Positions 1 through 12,400 of a DNA stretch of 64,000 nucleotides are shown one piece after another. Location: assembly GCA_036925085.1 (NCBI GenBank), contig JAUPFP010000042.1:124001-188000 (forward strand), given 5' to 3'. The stretch is from Brachycybe producta. Lineage: Eukaryota > Arthropoda > Diplopoda > Playtdesmida > Andrognathidae. A program made the position numbers and the translations under genes. The notes beneath the pieces were generated by a model that ran no database searches, was not told where the DNA came from, and saw nothing but the letters and a program-made list of their open reading frames with translations. The stretch's first letter is position 1. Each line of letters starts with the position of its first letter.

Positions 1-3000
1 AGGATGAACGGATGAACGGATGAAAGGATGAAAAGATGAAAGGATGAAAGGATGAAAGGATGAACGGATGAAAGGATGAAAGGATGAAAGGATGAAAGGA
101 TGAACGGATGAAGGGATGAACGGATGAACGGATGAACGGATGAACGGATGAAAGGATGAAAGGATGAACAGATGAACGGATGAATTAATAAAAATATCAA
201 AGGGTGAAAAAATGAAAATATGAAAGAATGAAAGGATGAAAATATGAAAGAATGAAAGGATGAAAATATGAAAGAATGAAAGGATGAAAATATGAAAATA
301 TGAAAGGATGAAAATATGAAAGGATGAAAATATGAAAATATGAAAGAATGAAAGGATGAAAGGATGAAAGGATGAAAGGCTGAAAGGATGAAAATATGAA
401 AGGATGAAAGGATGAAAATATGAAAGGATGAAAGGATGAAAATATGAAAGGATGAAAGGATGAAAATATAAAAGAATGAAAGAATGAAAGGATGAAAGGA
501 TGAAAATATGAAAGGATGAAAATATGAAAGGATGAAAGGATGAAAGGCTGAAAGGATGAAAGGATGAAAGGATGAATGGATGAATGGATGAAAAGATAAA
601 AGGAATAGATGAATGGATGAAAAGATAAAAGGAATAGATGAATGGATGAAAAGATAAAAGGAATAGATGAATGGATGAATGGATATGAAAAGATGGAAGG
701 ATGAAAATATGAAAGGGTGAAAAGATGAATGGATAAATGGATGAAAGAATGAAAGGAAAGTATGAATGGATGAAAGAATAAAAGGACGAATGGACGAATG
801 GACTAAAGGACGAAAGGACAAATGGACAAATGGATGGATAAAACAATGAATGGTTGAATGAATGAAATGATGAATGGATGAATGGATGAATAAATGAACG
901 ACGACAAAAGACGATAGGACGATAGGACGAATGGACGAAAGGACGAAAGGACGAATGGACGATAGGACGATAGGACGAATGGACGATAGGACAATAGGAC
1001 GAATGATGATAAAAGATGAAAGGATAAAAGATGAATGGATGAATGGATGAAAAGATAAAAATATGAAAAGATGAAAGGATGAAAAGATGAATGGATGAAA
1101 CAATGAAAAGATGAATAGATTAAAAGATTAAAGGATGAAAGAATGTAAGGATGAATGGATGAAAGAATGTAAGGATGAATGGATGAATGTATAAATGGAT
1201 GAATGGATGAAAGAAGGAAAGGATGAAAAGAAAGGATAAAAAGATGAATGGATGAAAGAAGGAAAGGATGAAAAAAAAATAAAAGGATGAATGGATGAAA
1301 GGATGAAAAGATGAATAGATGAATGAATAAATGGATGAATGGATGGAAGAATGAAAGGAAAGTATGAATGGATGTAAGAAAAAGATGAATAGATGAATGA
1401 ATGAATGGATGAATGGACGAATGGACAAATGGACAAATGGATGAATAGATGAATGGGTGAAAGGATGAAAAATGAATGGATGAAAGGATGAATGGACGAA
1501 TGGATGAAAATATGAACGGCTGAACGGCTGAACGGATGAACGCATGAACGCATGAACGCATGAACGCATGAAAGGATGAAAGGATGAAAGGATGAAAGGA
1601 TGAAAGGATGAAAGGATGAAAGGATGAAAGGATGAACGGATGAAAGGATGAAAAGATGAAAAGATGAAAGGATGAAAGGATGAACGGATGAAAGGATGAA
1701 AAGATGAAAAGATGAAAGGATGAACGGATGAAAGGATGAAAGGATGAAAGGATGAACGGATGAAGGGATGAACGGATGAACGGATGAACGGATGAAAGGA
1801 TGAACAGATGAACGGATGAATTAATAAAAATATCAAAGGGTGAAAAAATGAAAATATGAAAGAATGAAAGGATGAAAATATGAAAGAATGAAAGGATGAA
1901 AATATGAAAGAATGAAAGGATGAAAATATGAAAGAATGAAAGGATGAAAATATGAAAATATGAAAGGATGAAAATATGAAAATATGAAAGGATGAAAATA
2001 TGAAAGGATGAAAATATGAAAATATGAAAGAATGAAAGGATGAAAGGATGAAAGGCTGAAAGGATGAAAATATGAAAGGATGAAAGGATGAAAATATGAA
2101 AGGATGAAAGGATGAAAATATGAAAGGATGAAAGGATGAAAATATAAAAGAATGAAAGAATGAAAGGATGAAAGGATGAAAATATGAAAGGATGAAAATA
2201 TGAAAGGATGAAAGGATGAAAGGCTGAAAGGATGAAAGGATGAAAGGATGAAAGGCTGAAAGGATGAAAATATGAACGGATGAATGGATGAAATGAAAAG
2301 ATGAAAGGATGAAAGGATGAAAGGATGAATGGATGAATATATGAAAAGATGAAAGGATGAATGGATGAATGGATGAAAAGATAAAAGGAATAGATGAATG
2401 GATGAAAAGATAAAAGGAATAGATGAATGGATGAAAAGATAAAAGGAATAGATGAATGGATATGAAAAGATGGAAGGATGAAAATATGAAAGGGTGAAAA
2501 GATGAATGGATAAATGGATGAAAGAATGAAAGGAAAGTATGAATGGATGAAAGAATAAAAGGACGAATGGACAAATGGACAAATGGATGGATAAAACGAT
2601 GAATGGTTGAATGAATGAAATGATGAATGGATGAATGGATGAATAAATGAACGACGACAAAAGACGATAGGACGATAGGACAAATGGACGAAAGGACGAT
2701 AGGACGAATGGACGATAGGACGAATGGACGATAGGACAATAGGACGAATGATGATAAAAGATGAAAGGATAAAAATATGAAAAGATGAATGGATGAAAAT
2801 ATGAAAAGATGAATGGATGAAAATATGAAAAGATGAATGGATGAAAATATGAAAAGATGAATGGATGATAATATGAAAAGATGAAAATATGAAAGGGTGA
2901 AAAAATGAAAAAATGAATAGATGAAAGGATGCATTGCAGAATGGATGAAAATATGAAAGAATGAAAATATGAAAGAATGAAAGAATGAAATGATGAAATG

Positions 3001-3280
3001 ATGAATGGATGAAAATATGAAAGAATGAAAGGATGATAATATGAAAGAATGAAAGAATGAAATGATGAAATGATGAATGGATGAATTGCTGAATGGATGA
3101 ATCTATGAATGGATGAATGGATGAAAAGATGAATGGATGAAAGGATGAAAGAATAAAAGAATGAAAGGATGAAAAGAATGAAAGGATGAATTGCTGAATG
3201 GATGAATCTATGAATGGATGAATGGATGAAAAGATGAAAGGTTGAAAAGGATGAAAGGATGAAGAAGATAAGAGTAGCAA
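1..3280. repeat. Octanucleotide satellite (GGATGAAN)n
   Basis: About 3.3 kb built almost wholly from degenerate 8-bp units such as GGATGAAA, GGATGAAC, AATATGAA and GGACGAAT. Because 8 is not a multiple of 3, all frames of the minus strand stay open for long stretches and repeat every 8 residues (Ser-Phe-His-Pro-Phe-Ile-rich); these are not genes. Landmark variants recur in the same order, for example AATTAATAAAAATATCAAAG at about 183 and 1819, three AAAGGAATAGATGAA copies at about 600-665 and 2385-2450, and an AGACGATAGGACGATAGG stretch at about 909 and 2663. This shows a higher-order duplication. The array is open at the left edge. Confidence 0.95.
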
Positions 3281-3298
3281 AATTAAACTACAGTTTAG

Positions 3299-3443
3299 CA
3301 CAGGCAATTGTGCCCAGCATTAGAATTTCTTTTTCCTCCGACCTTTTATGAACGTCATCAATTTCTAATTGGTTTGTTACTTGGTCTGATGTCATAAACG
3401 GGCGGAGGAAAAGAAATTCTAAAGCTGGGCACAATTGCCTGTG
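3299..3443. mobile_element. Foldback hairpin element (MITE-like)
   Basis: Nearly the whole 145 bp folds on itself. The outer arms are CACAGGCAATTGTGCCCAGC on the left and its complement at 3424-3443. Next inward, TTAGAATTTCTTTTTCCTCC pairs with GGAGGAAAAGAAATTCTAAA, and the innermost TTTATGA..GTCATCA pairs with TGATGTCATAAA. This is typical of a non-autonomous foldback transposon. No transposase sequence is present and I could not assign a superfamily. Confidence 0.8.
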
Positions 3444-3483
3444 AATTTCGCTCAAGTCATTTATGACGGATTACCCCACTAGT

Positions 3484-3740
3484 AATAATAATAATTGTCC
3501 TTTATCCGTATAAAATACATTTCATAAACTATAATAGCCATTTGAGGCATGTTTTACACACCACTACTAGTCCCAAGCCCGACACAATCGTCAGCATATC
3601 TCTTCCTACGCCAGCTCCACACAGTCGGCAACCCAATATATTTAATTGTATTCACTACCCATATAAGACTGCCCCATCTCACAAACAACCCCATTCCTAA
3701 AATACATATATATATACATAAAACTAGACGAGTGCCAGTT
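3484..3740. repeat. TAA-associated dispersed repeat, copy 1
   Basis: A short AATAAT run is followed by TTGTCCTTTATCCGTATAAAAT and, about 80 bp on, by CCGACACAATCGTC. The same order (TAA run, then GCCCTTTATTGGTATAAAAT, then CTGACACAATTGTC) is found at 4566-4660. Two copies anchored at TAA repeats suggest a retroelement end that inserts into, or carries, TAA runs. Dong/R4-type LINEs are known to target TAA repeats, but no reverse transcriptase is seen. Confidence 0.45.
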
Positions 3741-4083
3741 ACTCGAATACAGATTGGTAAGACACAGAAATTATCTTTCTACCAAAAAAAAAAAATGCAG
3801 GACAATCGCTCGTACTTTTGGTCTTATGGATTTAGATCTCCTTGCCAAAGGAGCCAACTTAACGATAACAGCAACTGCAAAACATAACAGCAACAACATA
3901 GAAGACGTAATCAATTTTGCCACCAACTTCAGATTATTCGCCACAAAAAGAAGCTAAACTATTACTGGTTAAAAAAAAAGAATTACACAACGCATTCAAC
4001 AAGTGTACTGAAAAAGAAGACTAATAATAAAAAGAAGACTGATTTTGCCAAGCAAATCTCAAAGCAAAGCATGCGCATAACAA

Positions 4084-4300
4084 ATTAAAATTTGTGACTC
4101 ACCCGATCGCTTTGAGCATTTTTCCGCGAATTCCAGCAGAATTCCACAACAGACACTAGAATAGCGATCGCAAGTCCATAGAGGAGGACGACAAACACGT
4201 CTCTGATGCCTGTCGGCTTCAGAGCACTCGCCTTCGACAGCAATTCTTTCTTGTACTCTTCCACCATCGATTGTAAAGCTCCCAAACTATTGTTTCATAA
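4084..4300 (-). other. Short unassigned minus-strand ORF
   Basis: A 66-codon open frame at 4085-4285 begins at a Met and contains a hydrophobic stretch (about 20 residues, Val-Val-Leu-Leu-Tyr-Gly-Leu-Ala-Ile-Ala-Ile-Leu-Val) that could span a membrane. It has no recognisable domain or partner exon and may be chance. It is recorded because its composition is more balanced than the repeats around it. Confidence 0.15.
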
Positions 4301-4406
4301 TTTACTGAGAAATAAGGGAAAAACACTCAGTTATGTTAACGATTCCTGACTTTGCCTCTTTAACACCTTTTTTAGAAGCCTCCGACCCTCTGCTTGATTT
4401 GATAGT

Positions 4407-4454
4407 AAAAATAATTAATAATAATTAATAATAATAATAATAATAATTAATAAT

Positions 4455-4544
<90 letters not shown>

Positions 4545-4575
4545 CAACAACAACAACAACAATAATAACAATAAT
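4407..4575. repeat. (TAA)n microsatellite
   Basis: About 165 bp of nearly pure TAA/AAT trinucleotide repeat with a short AAC interruption near 4545-4560. It sits immediately beside the second copy of the TAA-associated repeat (4566-4660), which fits a TAA-targeting retroelement or slippage of its tail. Confidence 0.95.
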
Positions 4576-4800
4576 AATATTAATAGTTGGCCCTTTATTG
4601 GTATAAAATCACTTTTTTAATAACACCACTTCTATTCCTGACACAATTGTCGACATTTTTAATTGTCTTGTGATACAAGTGACCATATGCATTAGGTTTC
4701 AAGGCTACATACGAGGACATGTACAGTACAGTATATTCTATCGAAATGGTCAAGATAAAAAAAAACATAATTTCAATACAATACGACAAGTATTAATTAC
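4566..4800. repeat. TAA-associated dispersed repeat, copy 2
   Basis: Partner of the repeat at 3484. It shares the TAA boundary, the block CCTTTATTGGTATAAAAT and, downstream, the block TGACACAATTGTC with similar spacing. Beyond that the two copies diverge. No coding potential is seen. Confidence 0.45.
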
Positions 4801-5439
4801 TGTATTATTCCAACAATAATTAGTAGTTTACAAACAATTAAAGAATTCTCAACTAACAAGCTTTTCGCCCAACTTAAATAGCCGATTGGACATGCAAACA
4901 AGGCCCGTTCTACTTGTAGCAAAGACATTTCTTAAGTTTCTAGTTTAGTAGCAAACCGAACAACTATTCCTCGACACAAATAAACTAAGCCGTTTCCTAG
5001 TAAATACCACAAGAGCGTCGACTTCATAAGCCATATTTATTTATCATCCTCAGTGTATGTGGAGATTTATTTGTTAAATCTGCAATAATCTGGGTATATT
5101 TCACCATAACAACTAATGCACAAAGATACATAATGTAAATAGTGCCCCAAAAAAATGACCTAACCCCCAGGTCTACAAATAAAATAATGCCATATATAAG
5201 GATCCCATTTAAAAAAAAAACAGGGAGACATTACAAAACAAATGTCGCATAATCGTAGTACATGGGCCGCTCACCAATTTCAATAAACTACACGTCTATC
5301 TTGCTAGAAAGAACTTGTCAAGCTGAACACAAATTACGTCATTTTGTTTGGTACAAACACGAAAAACGTGCAATGTTATAACGCAAAAAAAAATTTAAAG
5401 TGCCTTAAAAGCCAACACAATCCAGAGTTTCGCATGTCA

Positions 5440-5990
5440 AAAGTTGCCTAAATGGCGGTAGCAACTAAACGGCAAATCAAAACGTCACAAATTTACCTTA
5501 ATATACACACTTTTTCTTAAAGCAAAAAGATGTTTCTAAACACCCAAAACGTGGCTTGGAAAATGGACCTTTTTGAAGTCAATGGTCTTTAACGTGAGTC
5601 AAGAAAATTACCAAATTCAAAATTGTGTAAAATAAAAACGCCTTTGAATATTACAAACATTCAACAACGGTGACTAGATTTCAGACCATGTTTTGGACAC
5701 ATCACGTTTCCCCTAAGATTGCATCTAACGAGTGTGCAGCACGTGCAAACTCAAGTTGTCTAGCCTCTTAACAGCGTTTTCTTTTTGCAATATTCAAAGG
5801 CGTTTTTATTCTATACAATTTTAAATCATGTTAAACACAATTCACTTCAAAAACGTCCATTTTCCTAGTCACCTTTCGGTTCTTTAGAAACATCTTTCAG
5901 CTTAAAGAAAAACTGGGTGTATTTTCCTTAATATGTTTTTCCTGTATTAATTGCCATTTACTTCCTAGAGTCAGTTAGGCAACTTGTAAA
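5440..5990. mobile_element. Long-TIR DNA element (~550 bp)
   Basis: Two diverged inverted arms of about 210-225 bp flank a ~120-bp centre. Left landmarks AAGTTGCCTAA (5441), AAAGATGTTTCTAAA (5525), AAAATGGACCTTTTTGAAGT (5561) and AAAAACGCCTTTGAATATT (5634) all recur in reverse complement on the right: CAATATTCAAAGGCGTTTTT (5789), ACTTCAAAAACGTCCATTTT (5844), TTTAGAAACATCTTT (5884) and TTAGGCAACTT (5975). There is no ORF, so this is a non-autonomous terminal-inverted-repeat transposon lying 3' of ATG7. Confidence 0.75.
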
Positions 5991-6486
5991 CCTAATAGCA
6001 ACGCCCTAATATCCATATAGATTTTAAATTTTGCACATCTTTGTTACTTCCAGCGAAAAAAATGTCACACTCAAACTCAGTTCGACAAGACCTTTCCAAC
6101 GAGCTTATACTTAATATAAATAAGCGCTCGGTAGCTATAGAATACTACGATTCTGAAAACAAAACATTTTATAAACAAAATGACTTCTTTACAAAACAAA
6201 AACAAAATACTTAAACCCTGACCTAACATAAAAACATAGTCAATGTCAGCAGTGAAGAAAATGCGGGACATTTATAGTCACGAACTTCACTTATTCGGAC
6301 ATAGCAACAGAGATCTGAAAACCGGAACGAATGGGATCCCCACATACAAATTAAATTCGCCAGAGTAAATTACCAAGTGGAACCAGAACTTAAGAGATGA
6401 AAAAAATGAACAAATAAATTGCTAAAATTCAAGTCACTCAACGTAATATACAACATACAAATGTAGGTTCAACAATAATTCATATT
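5991..6486. other. ATG7 3' flank
   Basis: AT-rich sequence directly downstream of the ATG7 stop codon on the minus strand. It presumably contains the 3' UTR. I see no clear AATAAA within 500 bp (the nearest is near 5812-5817 inside the inverted-repeat element), no second gene and no RNA motif. Confidence 0.4.
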
Positions 6487-9400
6487 TTAACATTCATCCG
6501 CATCGTCACTTAGTTCCCAAACCTGAAACAAAATAAATGAATAGATAAATTGATAAACACATCGATAATATTGATGGGGTAATTCCCTACGGTCAATAGT
6601 CAACAAAATCCTAGGGTTAACCAAACTTCAGGGCCAACTTAGCCCCATAGTTAAAGTAGTCCAACTAAGCCCTGAAGTCCACTAAGCCCATTAGATGCGC
6701 ATAACCCTTGAACTTTAACCAGCACCACCACATCTAAGCCTACTTTTATTTCTGAGATATACTGAATGAAATGACAAACTCCACCAGATGCTGAAAAAAA
6801 AACTAACTAACCTCTGCTTCTCGTGTGTCATTGTGCAGCTGAGTAAGTCCGCTCAAATCTTCTAAGTAGGACGGTCGATTGAAAGCATTCATTAGGAATT
6901 CCAACTTGTTTTTCGAGTATTCCTCGATGACAATGTCCGAACATGCAGTGCACTTATTGAAACAGCGAGCAACCGGCAAAATATGGTAAAACAGGGAAAG
7001 AAATCCACGTATTTGATGAGGAACAATTCCCAATGGAGTTGTCGCATCGCTACTGAGATCTTCATCTGAACTGTTTGTATCAGCTGGAGCAAAACCCCTG
7101 AAAAAAGAAGTTTACATTTATAATAAACCAAAAAGATGAATAATTTTGATAATAAGAAAATCCGTATAATTTGTATAGTTACTAGAAATAAAGCTTAAGC
7201 TCAAAACACAATTTCAATAGCAGCTCCTTAAGCTTTGCTTTATTTAAAGCAACATTTTAGAATTATTACTTTAAACAAATTCAAATACTAAGAAATACTA
7301 CAATGGTAGATGTTTAAATTAAACATTTTCATAACGACTTTTACAAATTTACAAGTTTTCTTAAAATTATTAGAAAATAAATATTTTACATTTACACCTT
7401 TGCCAATATTTAGTGAAAAATAACTGGACCAATGGCAAAAAGTTTATTTTTAAAACAAAAATTAGACCAAATTTTTCTCCACATAAAGTTGCTTCCATAT
7501 GAGGGGTTCTTAACCTTTTTACAATTACAGACGATGCCCAATGGATTGCGCAATATGTCCCCATACCCACTACGCCAGACTCTCAAAATCATCATCATCA
7601 CCACTCCCATTACGTACCAGCATGACTTCAATAGATGTCAACAGCTTCGTTTTACTATACATATATGGATAAGCTGAAAAAAAATCATAATATCATTTTT
7701 GATACTTTATTCTAGTCTAACAACGACTTTTTTTAAATAAAAAAATTGTTCAGAGAACGAGTCTCATCCCCCACTATTTGGTTCCCATACCCCAAGAGGT
7801 ATGTATACCGCTGGTTACGAACCCCTGTTCTAGATTAATGTTTCCCAATTTAATTTGGCCACAAAACCCAAACGTATTTTTTTCACCTAGTTGAAACGGT
7901 ATCAAGAGCTAGAAAAATACCAGAAATAGTATGTACGAAGGTTCGCACTCTTAATAAAATGTTAATTTCGGCATCAGATCCTCTGTTTAATTTTGTAGGT
8001 TCCGAAATTTATTAATTTCCTGGCGGAACCCTTACTTATAGTTTATGGAACACCAGGATTCCGCTGAAAACTATTTCAACAAGGGATTCAAGGAACTCTA
8101 TAGACCTCCATTGCTTTAATATATGCTTTGATATATCAAATAACCAACTGTCTTTCATTGTTGCATGTGTATGCACATTTACATACATGCGTGCAATGTG
8201 TACGCACATTTATACACGTGTACGCTCATGCGCGCATGTGTATGCAATTTTACAAACATGTATTCACGTGCGCAAGTGCGTGCATGTGTACGCACATGTA
8301 CACACGTGCGTGCATTTGTACACACGTGCGTGCATGTGTACGCACATGTACACACGTGCATGCATGTGTATGCACATTACACACGTGCGTGCATGTGTAC
8401 GCAAATGTACTCATGTGTCCCGTGTGTACGTGACACGTGTACATACGCATGTCAACGCACATATACACACATCCAAGCATGTCAACGCACATGTACACGA
8501 GCGTGCATGTCAACGCACACGTACACACATGCGTGCATGTCAATGCAATGTACACACGTGCATGCATGTATGCGCACATGCATACACATGCCTGCATGTG
8601 TATGCACATGTACACACGTGCGCGCATGTGTATGCTAATGTACACATGTCCCGTGTGTGTGTGTGACACGTGTACATACACATGTCAATGCATATGTACA
8701 CACGTGCGCACATGTGTATGCACATGTACACACGTGTGCGCATGTCAATGCACATGTACACACGTGTGCGCATGTCAATGCACATGTACACACATGCGCG
8801 CATGTCAACCCACATGTCAATGCACACACCAGTGTGCATGTGTACGCTCATGTACACACGTGCACGCATGTGTACGCTCGTGTACACACGTGCGCGCATG
8901 TGTACGCTCGTGTAGACACGTGCGCGCCTGTGTACGCTCGTGTAGACACGTGCGCGCCTGTGTATGCACGTGTACACACGTACGTGCCTGTGTATGCACG
9001 TGTACACACGTACGCGCCTGTGTATGCACGTGTACACACGTATGCGCCTGTGTATGCACGTGTACACACGTACGCGCCTGTGTATGCACGTGTACACACA
9101 TACGCGCCTGTGTATGCACGTGTACACACGTACGCGCCTGTGTATGCACGTGTACACACGTACGCACCTGTGTATGCACGTGTACACACGTACGCGCCTG
9201 TGTATGCACGTGTACACACGTATGCGCCTGTGTATGCACGTGTACACACGTATGCGCCTGTGTATGCACGTGTACACACGTATGCGCCTGTGTATGCACA
9301 TGTACACACGTGTGCACCTGTGTATGCACTTGTATGCGCGTGTATGCATGTGCATGCACATGTAAACACTTGTGTGCATGTGTACGCATGTGTATGCACA

Positions 9401-12400
9401 TGTGTGTTAAACACAAGTATGTATTCACTTACATGACATAGTTACATGTGACGCGCTAGCGTTATTCACATGTAATAATATAATATACAAATATAGAAAG
9501 GAACACCCCTCCTAAATAATAGAAATAGTACCCGTTTCAAACGCTACAACTGGAAAGAGGAAGAATCTCGATTTTTTTAAAAAAATATTACGTTATTAAA
9601 TTTCAATTATTTTCCAGTTTCATCGCCAGAATGTGTACATCAATTTACGTCTGATGACATTTTATTGTAGGCGGCCCCGTTTTCGAGTTGTTCAACCCAC
9701 AAAAATGTATGACCAAAAACTCATAATTTGTTCCTAAAAAATTCATAAAAAAATAACCCATGAGTAAAATTTTCTGATTTTACGTCAGGAGCATCATATT
9801 GACCCACTGAATCAAATAAAATATACTGCATGCCGTTATCTCAATCCGTTCTTGAGTTGTTCGACCCACAAACTCGGGGTTCGGGACATACAGACATCCT
9901 TTTTTGCCCCTTTTCTTGCATGATCAAAAACACTGTTCTAGACTCTAAATACTTTTCAATGTCACTTATAGTTTTGAGGAGCAGATTAATTAATAACAAG
10001 TTTTTTTTCTTCTTATCATTTCTTTTCATTCTAAAGGCGCATTCACACTAGGCTGGTTTACAAGCCGCTGATTGCTGCTGGCTATTAGCAGCAACAGCAA
10101 GCAGGAGCTGCTTTAGATTCACACTTGTCCAGTCACCGTCATGCAAAAACACAAAATCTAAGAACAACCAACCCAAACAGTGGAGTTTCAACTACCCACT
10201 AGTGTCACTACTAGCGACAACGGGTTCGCAATAGCCTGTCATAGCAAGAAGGGAGTCGCATGACCAGCTGGTAGCTGCTAAAGTTGGACATGTTCAACTT
10301 CACCAGCCACTGTTAAAATCACTAGCCTGCTGGAGAAAGCAGCTGCTGGTAGCAGTCCAGACTATGCTGCTAGCAGGCTACAACCAGCCAGCAGCAACCA
10401 GCAGCTGGTAAACCAGCCTAGTGTGAATGCGCTTATACAGTTAAATTAGCTTTTAATGTGTAAACGCACGTCAAACTTTTGTTAGTCTGCCTTTCGAGAG
10501 GAAAAATTACGAGAAACTTGAAACTGCTTTGGAAACTAGAAGTGTAGATTGGAGTACAAGGATTAATATATTTTAAAATGAGCTTTTTATGTAAGTTTGA
10601 AAATGACCTAATTTAAGCAGACGATAGTTTTTAATTACTGCATGTATACAGTTCATCTTGAAAGATATCAATATCAAAATACTGTACTATTAAGTGATTC
10701 AGCTACCGATCTAGTTTCTAACACACTTTCAACTTCTTAGTGTTGCTTATGCGAAACGCAAAATAACCGGATTTCGAAAAAATAAAAAAAAAGTTAAAAC
10801 TTCATTTTAGAAAAGACAAGAGTAGCTTAATCAATTAAAGGTGTTTCATGTTTATATCTGTCAAAATAAATTATTTATAGACAACACCTCAAAAATATCA
10901 CCTGCTTAGAGTTCGATCCTTTTCAAACTAACATGAAATGCTGATTTTAAATAATGTCAACATAAATCACCCTCAACTGATTTAGTTACCATTACAATTT
11001 TTACAAAAACTTTCAAGTTTCTCTTCATTTTTCTCATGAATGAGAAAATACCCAAATTTTGAAGTTTAAACGCACTTCAAAATTTGGATATTTTGTCATT
11101 CATTTAAAACCACCATAACTAATTTGGATTTTTAGATTGTACACACGTATTGAGCTACAAATGTAACATCTTTAAACTCACTTGTTTGGATGTTGAAACA
11201 CGCTGACCATCAATTCGACGGCCAAAGCGCCCGCAATCATTGATATTCCGGGTCTAGTCACAGTACACTGTTGATCCATCGTTCGATGTCGCGTCGACTT
11301 ACATGAAAAAAACATTTGCACTTAAAAAAGTCAAAAGTAGCAACAAATTCCAAAATACTACATGATTTAGAAAGGTAGTTTTGAAACTAGAAAAAACATA
11401 GGTCTCAAACACTGACATTTTCTAGAGGGAAAAAAGACAATTGAATGTACTGTATTTTGAGGAACATTTGCCCTAAAACCACTTACCCTAAATGAACATT
11501 TGCCCTAATCAGTAATGTAAATTCACGTCATTTGGCGTTTTTTGTATGCCGTGGGCGCACAAAAACCTAATTAACATACTCCACAGAAAGTCACTAAACC
11601 GTATGCAAAGAGAGAGAGAGAGCAAAAAAGTGATTTTGGGGCAAATGTCCCTTTAGGGCAAATGGTTTTAGGGCAAATGTTAGTTTAGGCAAGTGGTTTT
11701 AGGGCAAATGTCAGTTTAGGCAAGTGGTTTTAGGGCAAATGTCAGTTTACGCAAGTGGTTTTAGGGCAAATGTCAGTTTACGCAAGTTTTTTTAGGGCAA
11801 ATGTCAGTTTACGCAAGTGGTTTTAGGGCAAATGTCAGTTTACGCAAGTGGTTTTAGGGCAAATGTCAGTTTATGCAAGTGGTTTTAGGGCAAATTGTTT
11901 CAGGGCAAATCGCTTTCGGGCAAATGTCCGTAAGGCATGTGTCTATAGGACAAATGTCAATATCCCGATACAAATAAATGAAATATAAATTAATTTTTTT
12001 TAAATATTTAATAAATATTTGATAAATAATATTTAATAAATATTTGATAAATAATATTTAATAAATATTTGTTAAATATAATAGGTATGAAGCAAGACAC
12101 AGTGGAGTACATTTTGTCGTGCAATGTGTCAAGAATGAGGAAGTTTGCACATGGTCAACAGTTCTTGCAACCAACAGTTCCACAATACCCAATTCAAACT
12201 TGGGAAATGACCTTCGTGGGACCATTTATGGCATGAGTAGGCGAAGTCACCTGTGTTAGTAACGGTCGACTATATCACCCACTTCTGCATCACGAAAATG
12301 GTATGACGGGCTACGGCCACTTCAGTTGTGAAATTCCTGAGGGACAAGATGCTTCAAGTGTATGGTAAATCACAAACCCTTGTTTCGGACTGTAGACCTG

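Noticed and set aside
803..3307. Very long minus-strand ORFs (up to 834 codons) rich in Ser, Phe, His, Ile
   Set aside because: They are the translation of the 8-bp satellite, open in several frames at once and repeating every 8 residues; no start context, domain or codon signature of a gene.
8128..9441. Long Cys/His/Thr/Val-rich ORFs on both strands
   Set aside because: Artefact of the 30-bp alternating purine-pyrimidine minisatellite; all six frames stay open.
11640..11900. CRISPR-like regular repeats of 31 bp
   Set aside because: Units are directly adjacent with no unique spacers, and the host is an intron of an animal gene.
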